The notes below the pieces were generated by a model. The model saw only the letters and a list, made by a program, of their open reading frames with translations. It was not told the origin of the DNA and searched no databases. Both the position numbers and the translations under genes were made by a program. Below, piece after piece: positions 12,836 through 21,175 of a stretch of 32,389 bases of DNA (position 1 is its first letter; every line of letters begins with the position of its first letter). The DNA is from Bacillota bacterium. GTDB taxonomy: Bacteria; Bacillota; Clostridia; Christensenellales; SZUA-584. The stretch spans positions 1 to 32,389 of the forward strand of contig JAEXTV010000032.1 of the NCBI GenBank assembly GCA_023406895.1, in the 5' to 3' direction.

Positions 12836-13267
12836 ATGACAGAAATAGAGCGGCAGTTAAGTGAATATCCAAGAGTGAAGCAACGCATTCGCGAATTAGA
12901 ACTGCAGATCGATGAACTCAAAGCCAAAAGAGATTCCATCTATGATGATATGCTGCGCGGAGTAGCCCCAGAGAAAGACCGAGTAACCGGGGGTCCATTG
13001 TATGATCCCGTGGTGCAGGCTGTGGCGCAGCTCGTCGATGTCTACGCCGAGCGCATCCGTAAGTTGTCTGCTGATTTGGCGGCGGCTTATGGAAAACTGG
13101 CGCAGATTGAGGACATGGTAAACGGTGCGGGCCTGAGTGAGGTCGAACTGCGGTATGTGCGGCTGCGGTATTTTGAGGGGGCGGCGGCCGAGAAGGTTGC
13201 GCAGATAATTGGGTATAGTATTCCTCATATGGTTAGAATACGAACACGAACATTAAAGAAGATGTAG
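12836..13267 (+). CDS. Sigma-region-4-like late transcription regulator
   Basis: A 143-residue protein with an N-terminal coiled coil (VKQRIRELELQIDELKAKRD) and a C-terminal sigma-70 region 4-like HTH (about 98-143: LSEVELRYVRLRYFEGAAAE, KVAQIIGYSIPHMVRIRTRT). This is the ArpU/RinA/DUF1492-type layout that activates late genes in Bacillota phages. It lies at the end of the early/replication region and directly before the packaging genes, apart from one inserted reverse gene. GGGGGT precedes the ATG. Target promoters were not identified. Confidence 0.82.
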   Translation: MTEIERQLSEYPRVKQRIRELELQIDELKAKRDSIYDDMLRGVAPEKDRVTGGPLYDPVVQAVAQLVDVYAERIRKLSADLAAAYGKLAQIEDMVNGAGLSEVELRYVRLRYFEGAAAEKVAQIIGYSIPHMVRIRTRTLKKM

Positions 13268-13273
13268 AGTGCC

Positions 13274-13732
13274 TTACTTTGTTGTATCACGTTTAATTGC
13301 TTCTTGAATATTTTCGGGAAGTTGTTGAGTACTTATTTCTTGATAGACTGGGAAAGAATCAAATGAAGCGAATGCCGCGGGAAGAGAATGGTTCATAAAA
13401 AAATAATAAAATTCTTGATGACGATCAAGTGTAATGAAGTCCTGTTTATAAACGCATTGAGATCTTTCAACTAATGCTGAAATAGCGGTCCATTTATGTA
13501 ATTCTCTTAAGGCTTCTCTGGCTTGAGGATCAGGAAAGATTTTTTCAAAAATAGAATTTACAATTACGTGCACCCCTGCATTTATCGCATCGTTTAAAAA
13601 ATCTTTCTTCTCATGATCTAAAATAGTAAAAGCAATATCCAGAGTATCCACATTAATATCTATTAGCTTAGATAATAAGCGATTGATTGTTTTCTTTGAT
13701 TTGATTTGCAGGCTGTATTTCATATTTTTCAT
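13274..13732 (-). CDS. Reverse-oriented orphan gene (moron)
   Basis: A 152-residue protein of unknown family: MKNMKYSLQIKSKKTINRLL, a leucine-rich helical middle, then a region with FITLDRHQEFYYFFMNHS and SFPVYQEI. GGAGGGG six bases before the ATG at 13732 fixes the start; upstream in-frame codons lack support. It is A+T-rich compared with its neighbours and faces the late operon, with a palindromic promoter-region motif shared with 6266-6280, so it is probably a transferred gene expressed from the prophage. Its stop lies six bases from the late regulator's stop (convergent). Confidence 0.7.
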   Translation of the reverse strand: MKNMKYSLQIKSKKTINRLLSKLIDINVDTLDIAFTILDHEKKDFLNDAINAGVHVIVNSIFEKIFPDPQAREALRELHKWTAISALVERSQCVYKQDFITLDRHQEFYYFFMNHSLPAAFASFDSFPVYQEISTQQLPENIQEAIKRDTTK

Positions 13733-13755
13733 ATATATCCCCTCCTTTTGATCAA

Positions 13756-13769
13756 TTTTATCATAAAAC
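13756..13769 (-). promoter_or_regulatory. Shared operator-like motif upstream of the orphan gene
   Basis: On the minus strand GTTTTATGATAAAA, identical over 14 bases to 6266-6279. It overlaps a possible -10 (TAAAAT) about 25 bases before the orphan gene's start. Confidence 0.45.
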
Positions 13770-13840
13770 CTAAATGTGGATAATAAATGATTATTTTTTT
13801 GTGTTATAAAGATATTGTGCATAGTTAAAAATTATATGGG

Positions 13841-13869
13841 CCGCTTCAAACGAGGCGGTTTTTATTTTG
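13841..13869 (+). terminator. Rho-independent terminator ahead of the packaging operon
   Basis: CCGCTTC-AAAC-GAGGCGG (one G-T pair) followed by TTTTTATTTT. It would stop early transcripts running antisense through the orphan gene before they reach the HNH/terminase genes. Confidence 0.8.
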
Positions 13870-13877
13870 GAGGCGAT

Positions 13878-14252
13878 ATGCCAAACACACCGCTGCGTCC
13901 ATGTAAAAAACCGGGATGTACAGCATTGATACGGGTGGGCTCATATTGCGAAAAGCATGGGGGCTTGATGCCGCGGCGGGATTATCGGGCGGAGAATCGA
14001 GAGCGAGTCAGGTGCGGATGGTACGACACAAAGCGCTGGAAACGAATGAGTCAGAACCAATTGCGCAAGCAGCCTCTGTGCGAGGACTGCCTTGAACATG
14101 GACAAGTCAGAGAAGCTAAACATGCCGACCACAGGATACCACATAAAGGCGATGCCAAGCTGTTCTTTGATACGAACAACCTTCGTTCTTTATGTAAATC
14201 ATGTCATAGCAGAAAGACCGCAAAGGAAGATGGAGGCTTTGGTAACCGATAG
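13878..14252 (+). CDS. HNH endonuclease of the packaging module
   Basis: A 124-residue protein. An N-terminal zinc-binding cluster (C9, C14, C24, H27) is followed by C68/C71 and the HNH core: ADHRIPHKGD (D84, H85, H89), then TNNLRSLCKSCHSRK (N101, C106, C109, H110). HNH proteins next to terminase genes are known to help terminase cut at cos in HK97-like phages. GGAGG four bases upstream fixes the start at 13878, downstream of the terminator, so an upstream in-frame start is excluded. The cos candidate and TerS follow. Confidence 0.92.
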   Translation: MPNTPLRPCKKPGCTALIRVGSYCEKHGGLMPRRDYRAENRERVRCGWYDTKRWKRMSQNQLRKQPLCEDCLEHGQVREAKHADHRIPHKGDAKLFFDTNNLRSLCKSCHSRKTAKEDGGFGNR

Positions 14253-14371
14253 ATAGGGGAGGGCGGGTCAGATTCTCCCAGACCTGCGAGATGCCTAACG
14301 TGTGTCCCAGTCTTCCGTGTGAAAAACTCCCTTTTTGGAACCCTACTTTTATATGCGAGGAGTGAACAAAA
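14253..14371 (+). other. cos: Candidate cos/packaging site
   Basis: A 119-bp non-coding stretch between HNH and TerS with G-rich AGGGGAGGGCGGGTCAGA near its left end, and CAGACCTGCGAGATGCC and CCGTGTGAAAAA further right. Many HNH-TerS-TerL phages carry such a G-rich to GAC/CCG-rich untranslated region here, and this is where their cohesive ends lie. The cut position cannot be read from sequence alone. Confidence 0.55.
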
Positions 14372-14875
14372 TTGGCAGGGCGGAATGCTCAACCTCTAGC
14401 ATTGGTGCGGTCAAACGGGCGTAAGCACCTAACGAAAGAAGAAATTGAGCATCGGCAAAAAACTGAAATAAAACTCAAAAATAAAACGCTTCATCCGAGT
14501 GATGCCGTGCTTAAATGTCCCCGCGCGCTGCAGGAATTTAAACGCCTTAAAAAGCTATACAAAGAGATTGAGTTTGTCGGATCGCTGGACGAGCATTTGA
14601 TCAACCAGTACTGCATGGCCGTGTGGGAGCTTGACGTCATGACGGAGCTCATGGATAACGCCATGAAAGTTATACGTGATGAAGAAAGATCAATCGGTGA
14701 AAAACTGATTGCTCAAAAGCAGGTGCTTGAGATCGGTTCTGAGCTGCGGTTGAAGCGGCAGCAGGTTGTCACGCTGGGCGATAGGCTCTATCTCAATCCT
14801 GTCTCCCGGACAAAGAACATCCCACGAAAGGAGCCGCGCAAACCTCGCGATGAGCACGCGGACATGTTTGACTGA
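14372..14875 (+). CDS. terS: Terminase small subunit (P27 family)
   Basis: A 167-residue DNA-recognition subunit. The P27-type features are a basic N terminus (MAGRNAQPLALVRSNGRKHL), PRALQEFKRLKKLYKEIEFV, a conserved LINQYCMAVWEL helix and a C-terminal region with ELRLKRQQVVTLGDRLYLNP. It binds cos and recruits the large subunit. It starts at TTG with GAGGAG nine bases upstream, and its TGA overlaps the ATG of the large subunit gene by one base. Confidence 0.9.
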   Translation: MAGRNAQPLALVRSNGRKHLTKEEIEHRQKTEIKLKNKTLHPSDAVLKCPRALQEFKRLKKLYKEIEFVGSLDEHLINQYCMAVWELDVMTELMDNAMKVIRDEERSIGEKLIAQKQVLEIGSELRLKRQQVVTLGDRLYLNPVSRTKNIPRKEPRKPRDEHADMFD

Positions 14876-16647
14876 TGGAACATCCGACCACTCAATATGC
14901 GATTGATGTTATATCCGGAAAAATTCAATCATGTAAGTGGGAATGGCTCGCGTGTGAGCGGCACCTGAAGGATCTAAAACGACAGGGAACTGAGAAGTTC
15001 CCTTTTGTATTTGATGAGACGCGGGCAGACCGCATTTTTAAATGGTTCAGTTTGTGCCGGCATGTGCGCGGTGTATTTCAAGGGCAGCCGATAGAGCTTG
15101 AACCTTTCCAAAAGTTTGACCTCGGATGTCTGTTTGGTTGGGTGCATCAGGAATCGGGCAAGCGGAGATTCAATAAATCGCTGAATATGCGTGCCCGCGG
15201 CAATGTTAAATCAACCGAGATGAGCGGCATTTCATTATATGGCATGTGTTCAGATGTGATATATCCGCCTGGGCACCCGGAGCTTCGGCAATATGAATCA
15301 ATGCCCGAAGTTGAATGCGCAGCAGTAGACCGGGGACAGGCTAAGCGCGTATGGGGTGATGCGCAGGCGATGGCGAATGCGAGCCCTGACATTCTTAAAA
15401 GGCTTGAAGTTAAGAAAACATACATTGAACACAAGACCCGCGGCGGATGGCTGCGGCCACTGTCCAAGGATACAAAAAACAAGGACTCCGGCGCTCCTAC
15501 AATCGTGACGGTGGACGAATACCACGCACACCCGACCAGCGAGATCCACGATACGCTTTTCTCAGGATTCGGGAAGCGCGCGCAATCGCTGATGAATATC
15601 ATATCCACGGCGGGTAAGGACGCGGAAAACAATCCATGTAAAAAAGAGTATGACACCGGATGCAAGATTTTGAGCGGTGATTTGGTGATTGAGACAGAGT
15701 TCGTTATGATCCGGCAGCTCGACGAGAAGGACAACCCGCACGACAGAGCAGTGTGGCCGAAAGCCAACCCGATTCTGCAAAGCGATAACGCATACGCCAA
15801 AGAATTGCTTTCGCAGATAGAATCTGAACACGATTTGGCATTTGGCACAGGGGACCCGGCCAAGATACGTGAGTTCATGACCAAGCGTATGAACGTTTGG
15901 CAGGCTGATTCGGAGAAAAAATATGCTTCTGGATGTATGGATAAATGGAAAACACTAGCCGTGTCGCGGGCCGAATTTCTTCAGAAAGTTAAGGGAGCAG
16001 CGCCATTCTGTGGATTTGACCTCTCAAAAGCAGTCGATTTATCCGCTGATGGGTTCGTTTTTCTGTTGCCGGACGGATTCTTTGCGGTATGTGCACATGG
16101 TTTCATCCCCTCTGAAGCCGTGACAAGACACGAAAAAACCGACCGTGTCCCGTATCGTGACTGGATAAATGACGGTTGGTGCACGGAAACGCCGGGCGCT
16201 GTTACGGATTATGACTATGTTCGTGATCATGTCCATGAAATGGAGTTTGAAGAGGGCTGGGCCATTCGGGAATTTGACTACGACCCATATAACGCCACAC
16301 ACATGATCACGCAGATGCAAAAGGAAGAAGCGTATTCTGAGGAACAATTTGTAGAAATTAGACAAGGCGTTATTACCCTTTCTGAGCCAACAAAATTTTT
16401 CCGTGAGCTGATTTTAAGAGGCAAGCTGATTCATGATGGCTCGCCGCTGTTGACATGGGCCCTATCAAATGCGATTGAGGTTCAGGATAACAACGGAAAT
16501 ATAAAGCTGTCTAAAAAGCATAAGGATGACAGCCAAAGAATAGACCCGCTGGCCGCGGTGATTAACGCCATGGCGCGCGCTATACGGTTTATTGATGAAC
16601 CGGAGTTCAAGAGTGTTTATGAGGAGCGCGGATTTATCACGACATAA
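14875..16647 (+). CDS. terL: Terminase large subunit
   Basis: A 590-residue packaging motor and nuclease of the HK97-type terminase family. The ATPase domain has a deviant Walker A (RARGNVKST, about 106-114) and Walker B/catalytic Glu in TIVTVDEYHAH, followed by the coupling motif IISTAG. The nuclease domain begins at FCGFDLSKAVDLSADG with metal-binding Asp residues. The length is normal for the family and the frame is intact. It overlaps TerS by one base and is followed nine bases later by the portal gene. Confidence 0.96.
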   Translation: MEHPTTQYAIDVISGKIQSCKWEWLACERHLKDLKRQGTEKFPFVFDETRADRIFKWFSLCRHVRGVFQGQPIELEPFQKFDLGCLFGWVHQESGKRRFNKSLNMRARGNVKSTEMSGISLYGMCSDVIYPPGHPELRQYESMPEVECAAVDRGQAKRVWGDAQAMANASPDILKRLEVKKTYIEHKTRGGWLRPLSKDTKNKDSGAPTIVTVDEYHAHPTSEIHDTLFSGFGKRAQSLMNIISTAGKDAENNPCKKEYDTGCKILSGDLVIETEFVMIRQLDEKDNPHDRAVWPKANPILQSDNAYAKELLSQIESEHDLAFGTGDPAKIREFMTKRMNVWQADSEKKYASGCMDKWKTLAVSRAEFLQKVKGAAPFCGFDLSKAVDLSADGFVFLLPDGFFAVCAHGFIPSEAVTRHEKTDRVPYRDWINDGWCTETPGAVTDYDYVRDHVHEMEFEEGWAIREFDYDPYNATHMITQMQKEEAYSEEQFVEIRQGVITLSEPTKFFRELILRGKLIHDGSPLLTWALSNAIEVQDNNGNIKLSKKHKDDSQRIDPLAAVINAMARAIRFIDEPEFKSVYEERGFITT

Positions 16648-16656
16648 GGAGCCGAT

Positions 16657-18711
16657 ATGGGAAGGATAAGGAACTGGGTTAATAATCGAATCGTGCGCGC
16701 AATCTCGGAAAGCAACGGCTGGTTTTGGGATTTCGGCAAAAGCGCGGCAGGCGTCAATATCAATCAGGATAATGTTGTATCGATCTCCGCAGTATATGCC
16801 GCGCTAAACCTGCTGGCTTCTACGATTGCCACGCTACCGCTCAATGTTTATCGCAGAACGAATGAAGGCCGGGAGCTCGCAAGAGATTTCAGTCTTTACG
16901 GGATCCTTCACGACATGCCCAATGAGCTTATGACCAGCGTTGATTACCGGCGCGTGATGATGGTTAATTACTACATCGGCGGTCGGGCCTATGCGATCAT
17001 CAAATGGAACGCCAAGGGAGAAGTTGAAGGACTCGTACCCGTTTGTTATTGGCGCGTCCACGAAACGCTTACCCCAAACGGACGAGTATTTAAAGTTTAC
17101 TTCCCGGATGGCAGCAGCAGGATATACAACGACTATGAGATTTTCCGGCTGGTCAACATCGGATACAGCACAGACAAGCCGTTTGCGCCGCTCGATATCG
17201 GGCGTGACATCTTCGGATTGGCGAAAGCGGCAGAAGACTTCGGCGCACGGTTTTTCTCAAACGGCGCCAATACGGGCGGCGTGCTCAAACACCAAAAGAA
17301 TCTTTCTGAACCAGCACAGAACAGACTTAAGAAGCAATGGAAAGACCGATATCAGGGCATTGAGAATGCTCATGAAATCATGGTACTCGAGGAGGGCATG
17401 GAGTTTGTTAAGACTTCATACGCTCCGGACGAATCGCAATTTATTGAAACCCGAAAGTTTCAAGTTACAGAGGTCGCGCGGTTTTTCAACGTGCCACCGC
17501 ATCTTATCATGGACTTGGAGCGCTCGACATACTCCAATATTGAGCACCAAAATATCAATTTCGTGGTGTATACGTTGCGGCCAATGCTTGTTCTATGGGA
17601 GCAGGAGATCAAACGTTCACTCTTAAGCCCGCAGCAGCGGCTTGTTTTTTATGCAGAATTCAATGTAGATGCGCTGCTTCGCGGTGACAGCAAAACGCGG
17701 GCCGAGGTTTTTCAGATAATGCGCCAGAACGGAATCATGAACGCGGACGAATGGCGCGAAAAGGAAAACATGAACCCGCTGCCGGATGGCCTTGGAAAAG
17801 GATTTTATATGCCGTTGAACTTTGCGCCCGTTGAAAAGGTGGCATCAGGAAACGTCCAAAGCGAGACCGAAACGGCGGCTTTGAATGCGTTAGGGGCTTT
17901 GCTCACAAGGAATTTGACGCAGAATGTTCGAGAAAAACCGCCCGACAGAGCCGTCTTGAGCACGGCACAGATCAGATCGGCGACGAAGCGGACAAAGATC
18001 GCGAATGATTATAACGGCAAGATCACAGATAAAGCCCACGCATTAATTTCGCACGAAGTGAAAGGCATCAGATCCATTGCGAAGGATACGCTTTCGGTCG
18101 AGACGATCGGCGCCAAGGGCCTGACCGCTTTCACGGACGCGATCGAGCGGTTTTATGACGATCTTGCGGAGACAATCAGACGGCAAATGACCACGCCTTT
18201 ATCGGCTTTGGCAAAAGACATATTCGCTGAAGCCGTTAAGGAAATAGATTTCAACGGCCAATGGAACGAGCGTATGACAAAATTTCTCGCGCAGTACATG
18301 GACGCGTTTACTGTGCGGCACATCAATTCATCAAAAGGGCAGCTTAAATCTCTTGTGAAGAAAGCAGCTGACAACGGTCAGGCAGAGCTTGAAGCGGTCG
18401 AGGAACGCCTCGGCGAGTGGGAAGAAAAACGGCCTGAAAAGATCGGATTGAACGAATGCGTGAGGCTTGCGGGTGCAATAGCGAAAGCGGCCTATTCCAG
18501 CGGCGGAGTGACGCGGATCATGTGGGTCAACATGGGCAGCCAGTCGTGCCCATACTGCAACGAGATGGACGGCGTGGTGGTGGGCATTGAACAGAACTTC
18601 GTTTCCAGTGGCGGGACCGCTGAAGGTGACGGGAAAAACATGACCGTCTATCAAAACACAGGACACCCGCCTTTGCATGAAGGCTGCGTATGTACCATTG
18701 TGAGCACGTAA
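16657..18711 (+). CDS. Portal protein fused to MuF-like head morphogenesis domain
   Basis: A 684-residue single frame. Residues 1 to about 400 are an HK97-type portal (ISAVYAALNLLASTIATLPL; RFFSNGANTGGVLKHQKNLS; FNVPPHLIMDLERSTYSNIE). A helical segment (about 440-600) leads to a C-terminal SPP1 gp7/MuF-type module with paired zinc ligands: C631-x2-C634, H670, H674, C677, C679 (CPYCNEMDG then HPPLHEGCVC). These are two genes in most phages; here no stop or restart separates them. The dodecameric portal would therefore carry up to twelve tethered MuF domains inside the capsid. GGAG precedes the ATG. Confidence 0.93.
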   Translation: MGRIRNWVNNRIVRAISESNGWFWDFGKSAAGVNINQDNVVSISAVYAALNLLASTIATLPLNVYRRTNEGRELARDFSLYGILHDMPNELMTSVDYRRVMMVNYYIGGRAYAIIKWNAKGEVEGLVPVCYWRVHETLTPNGRVFKVYFPDGSSRIYNDYEIFRLVNIGYSTDKPFAPLDIGRDIFGLAKAAEDFGARFFSNGANTGGVLKHQKNLSEPAQNRLKKQWKDRYQGIENAHEIMVLEEGMEFVKTSYAPDESQFIETRKFQVTEVARFFNVPPHLIMDLERSTYSNIEHQNINFVVYTLRPMLVLWEQEIKRSLLSPQQRLVFYAEFNVDALLRGDSKTRAEVFQIMRQNGIMNADEWREKENMNPLPDGLGKGFYMPLNFAPVEKVASGNVQSETETAALNALGALLTRNLTQNVREKPPDRAVLSTAQIRSATKRTKIANDYNGKITDKAHALISHEVKGIRSIAKDTLSVETIGAKGLTAFTDAIERFYDDLAETIRRQMTTPLSALAKDIFAEAVKEIDFNGQWNERMTKFLAQYMDAFTVRHINSSKGQLKSLVKKAADNGQAELEAVEERLGEWEEKRPEKIGLNECVRLAGAIAKAAYSSGGVTRIMWVNMGSQSCPYCNEMDGVVVGIEQNFVSSGGTAEGDGKNMTVYQNTGHPPLHEGCVCTIVST

Positions 18712-18727
18712 AAAGGAAGGTGAGAAA

Positions 18728-19297
18728 ATGCAGATTGAACAGCGGTATATCAAGTTGCCGCTTGAGGTCAGAGAAGAGGGCGAAGGCAAGAAGATGATCG
18801 CAGGGCGCGGCGTGCCGTATGGAGAGCAGTCGGAAGACATGGGATTCACAGAGGTCATAGAGGGCGGTGCCTTTGATGAAAGCCTGAAAACCAGAACAGT
18901 GAAAATGCTCTGGTCTCATGACAGTGCCAAGGTGCTCGGCTCTACGAAGAACCAAACGCTGCGGCTGGATGTGAAAAAAGACGGTATCTATTTTGAAAAC
19001 GAGCTGCCAGATACACAGGACGGCCGGGACGCCAAGACTCTGATTGACCGCGGAGATGTAGACGGCGTATCTTTTGGGTTTTATGTGACTGAAGACCTGT
19101 GGGACGACACAGATAAAAGCAATATCAGACGCACTGTCAAACGCGGCGAGCTGATAGAGATATCCCCGGTGGCGTTTCCTGCGTATTCACAGACGCAGGT
19201 GTCTCTCCGCTCCCTTTATGAGCAGAGAAAAAAAGATGAACCGAAAAAGGATCGGTTCGAGAGCGAAAAATTAAAACTAATGGAGGTTGAGTGTTAA
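18728..19297 (+). CDS. HK97-type prohead protease
   Basis: A 189-residue capsid-maturation protease (S78-like). The catalytic histidine is H64 in MLWSHD and the serine S115 in DGVSFGF, with the ELIEISPVAFPAY strand typical of the family. It should cleave the delta domain of the capsid protein. The ATG has AAGGAAGG upstream, 17 bases after the portal-MuF gene, and its stop overlaps the capsid start (TAATG). Confidence 0.93.
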   Translation: MQIEQRYIKLPLEVREEGEGKKMIAGRGVPYGEQSEDMGFTEVIEGGAFDESLKTRTVKMLWSHDSAKVLGSTKNQTLRLDVKKDGIYFENELPDTQDGRDAKTLIDRGDVDGVSFGFYVTEDLWDDTDKSNIRRTVKRGELIEISPVAFPAYSQTQVSLRSLYEQRKKDEPKKDRFESEKLKLMEVEC

Positions 19298-20502
19298 TGG
19301 CAAACATAGTGGAACTGAGACAAAAACGCGCGAAGGCCGTCGCAGATGCGAGGGCTTTTTTAGACCGCGCCGAGAAGGAAAACCGCGAGATGACGGCCGA
19401 GGAGCGCACAAGCTATGATACGGCTTTCGCGGACGCACAGAAGCTCAAGAGTCAGATTGACACTGAGGAGCGGCAGCTCGCGCTTGAAAAAGAACTCGGT
19501 GAGCAGCAGCTCGAAGATCGCGGTGATCCGAAACCCGACACGCCCGAAGCAAGGCAGGCGACTGCGTTCCGGTCATTTTTGCGCGGTGGATCGTCAGAGC
19601 AGTACGCACAAGTAATGCGCGCGCTACAGATGGAGAACCCGACTCAGGCTGGGGCTTTGGTCGCCCCGCAGCAATTCGGTGCTCAGTTGATCAAAGGGCT
19701 CGATAACATCATGTTTATGCGTTCAAAGTCCACAACGTTCCAGCTTGATAAGGCTGCATCATTGGGTTTCCCGAAACGCACGTCGCGGGCTTCTGGAGCG
19801 GTGTGGGGAGCTGAAATCAGCGAGGCGGGCGAGGACAATACGCTTGCATTCGGAAAAAGAGAGTTTAAGCCGAACTTTATGACTGACTTGATTAAGGTCT
19901 CGCGCCCTCTGCTGCAGCATTCTGCAATGAATCCGGAACAGATCGTGCTTGATGAGCTCAACTTCGACATGAGCGAGACTCAGGAAGAAGCGTATATGAC
20001 AGGCGACGGCGCAGCAAAACCGCTTGGTATTTTTGTGGCGTCGGACCAGGGCATTTCAACTGCCCGCGATGTCACCGGCGCAGCGTCTACGGCAATATCG
20101 GCGGATGATTTGTTCGATGTGAAGTATTCGCTCAAAGCACAGTATCGGACAGCTGCCGAATGGACCATGCACAGAGATGCGGTAAAGCAGGTATCTAAGT
20201 TGAAAGACACCACAAACAATTACCTGTGGACACCGTCTGTACAGTTGGGTCAGCCGGACAGATTGCTCGGATACGGCATCAATGAATCCGAGTATGCGCC
20301 GAACACGTTCACGGCCGGGCAATATGTTGCGATCCTTGGTAACTTCAAGTTCTACTGGATCGTGGATAGCCTGATGATAGAAATGCAGCGCCTCGTTGAA
20401 AAGTACGTAACGACGAACCAGATCGGGTTTATCATGTGGCTGCAGACCGACGGCATGCCGGTTGTGGAAGAGGCTTTTTCGCGGCTTAAGCTTAAGCCGT
20501 AA
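19297..20502 (+). CDS. HK97-fold major capsid protein
   Basis: A 401-residue capsid protein. The N-terminal coiled-coil delta domain (about 1-95, MANIVELRQKRAKAVADARA and following acidic-basic heptads) acts as internal scaffold and is expected to be removed. The mature part begins around ATAFRSFL and contains PKRTSRASGAVWGAEISEAG, SRPLLQHSAMNPEQIVLDEL, MTGDGAAKPLGIF and the terminal FIMWLQTDGMPVV, all HK97-like. The ATG at 19297 overlaps the protease stop; a GTG at 19291 is an alternative too close to GGAGG. Confidence 0.95.
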   Translation: MANIVELRQKRAKAVADARAFLDRAEKENREMTAEERTSYDTAFADAQKLKSQIDTEERQLALEKELGEQQLEDRGDPKPDTPEARQATAFRSFLRGGSSEQYAQVMRALQMENPTQAGALVAPQQFGAQLIKGLDNIMFMRSKSTTFQLDKAASLGFPKRTSRASGAVWGAEISEAGEDNTLAFGKREFKPNFMTDLIKVSRPLLQHSAMNPEQIVLDELNFDMSETQEEAYMTGDGAAKPLGIFVASDQGISTARDVTGAASTAISADDLFDVKYSLKAQYRTAAEWTMHRDAVKQVSKLKDTTNNYLWTPSVQLGQPDRLLGYGINESEYAPNTFTAGQYVAILGNFKFYWIVDSLMIEMQRLVEKYVTTNQIGFIMWLQTDGMPVVEEAFSRLKLKP

Positions 20503-20512
20503 GGAGGGAAAT

Positions 20513-20947
20513 ATGCAGAGTGTTTTGAAAGAAGCTGTTCTTAACAAGGACATTGACACGCAGGCATCCGGCACAGGCACCACCACGGGTGATGCGCTGG
20601 ATATGAGCACGTTTGGCAGCATCTGCTTTGTGCTGGCGCTGGGGGATTGCGCGGACGGCGCGGTGATCACGCTCAAAGCGCAGCAGGGCAGCACCGCCAA
20701 TTTGAGCGATGCGGCGGATATCACCGGCGCAGCTGTGAGCTTCACAGCGAGTGCGACAAGTGCCGATAATAAGCTGCTGATATTGGATGTGAAAAGGCCG
20801 CTCAAACGATATGTGCGCTGCGCGGTCGTTGTGGCCACGGCGGCGGCAGTGATCGAAAGTGCAGTGTCGCTGCGTTACAGCCCTGCGGCGATACCGGTTA
20901 AACAGGGTGCGGATGTGGTTGCCAGCGCATATGCGACTGGCGCATAA
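20513..20947 (+). CDS. Putative head decoration protein
   Basis: A 144-residue, Ala/Thr/Ser-rich protein with alternating strands (FGSICFVLALGDCADGAVIT; KLLILDVKRPLKRYVRCAVV) and no charged coiled coils. Immediately after the capsid gene, with AAGGAGGG before the ATG, this is where decoration or head-stabilising proteins are usually encoded. The assignment is positional. Confidence 0.6.
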   Translation: MQSVLKEAVLNKDIDTQASGTGTTTGDALDMSTFGSICFVLALGDCADGAVITLKAQQGSTANLSDAADITGAAVSFTASATSADNKLLILDVKRPLKRYVRCAVVVATAAAVIESAVSLRYSPAAIPVKQGADVVASAYATGA

Positions 20948-20957
20948 GGAGGTCCGC

Positions 20958-21170
20958 ATGAAAGTGATATTGCAAAGCACATACGCCAAAGGGAGTGCGA
21001 CGGGCCGTGCCGGTGATGTGATCGACGTAGACGAAGTCGAAGCTAAGCAGCTGATCGACGGACATTATGCCGTCGCTGCTGATGCGGAATCGGCCAAGCA
21101 GAGGATTAAACAGACGGCGGAAAAGAAAAAAGCCGAAACGCCGGAAACCCCACAGGGTAAAAAGGAGTAA
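20958..21170 (+). CDS. Small head-region protein
   Basis: A 70-residue protein. The N-terminal KVILQSTYAKGSATGRAGDV followed by EAKQLIDGHYA forms a small beta/helix module common between capsid and connector genes in siphophages; the C terminus is a Lys/Glu-rich tail (AEKKKAETPETPQGKKE). AAGGAGG fixes the start. The precise function is unknown. Confidence 0.65.
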   Translation: MKVILQSTYAKGSATGRAGDVIDVDEVEAKQLIDGHYAVAADAESAKQRIKQTAEKKKAETPETPQGKKE

Positions 21171-21175
21171 TGGTG

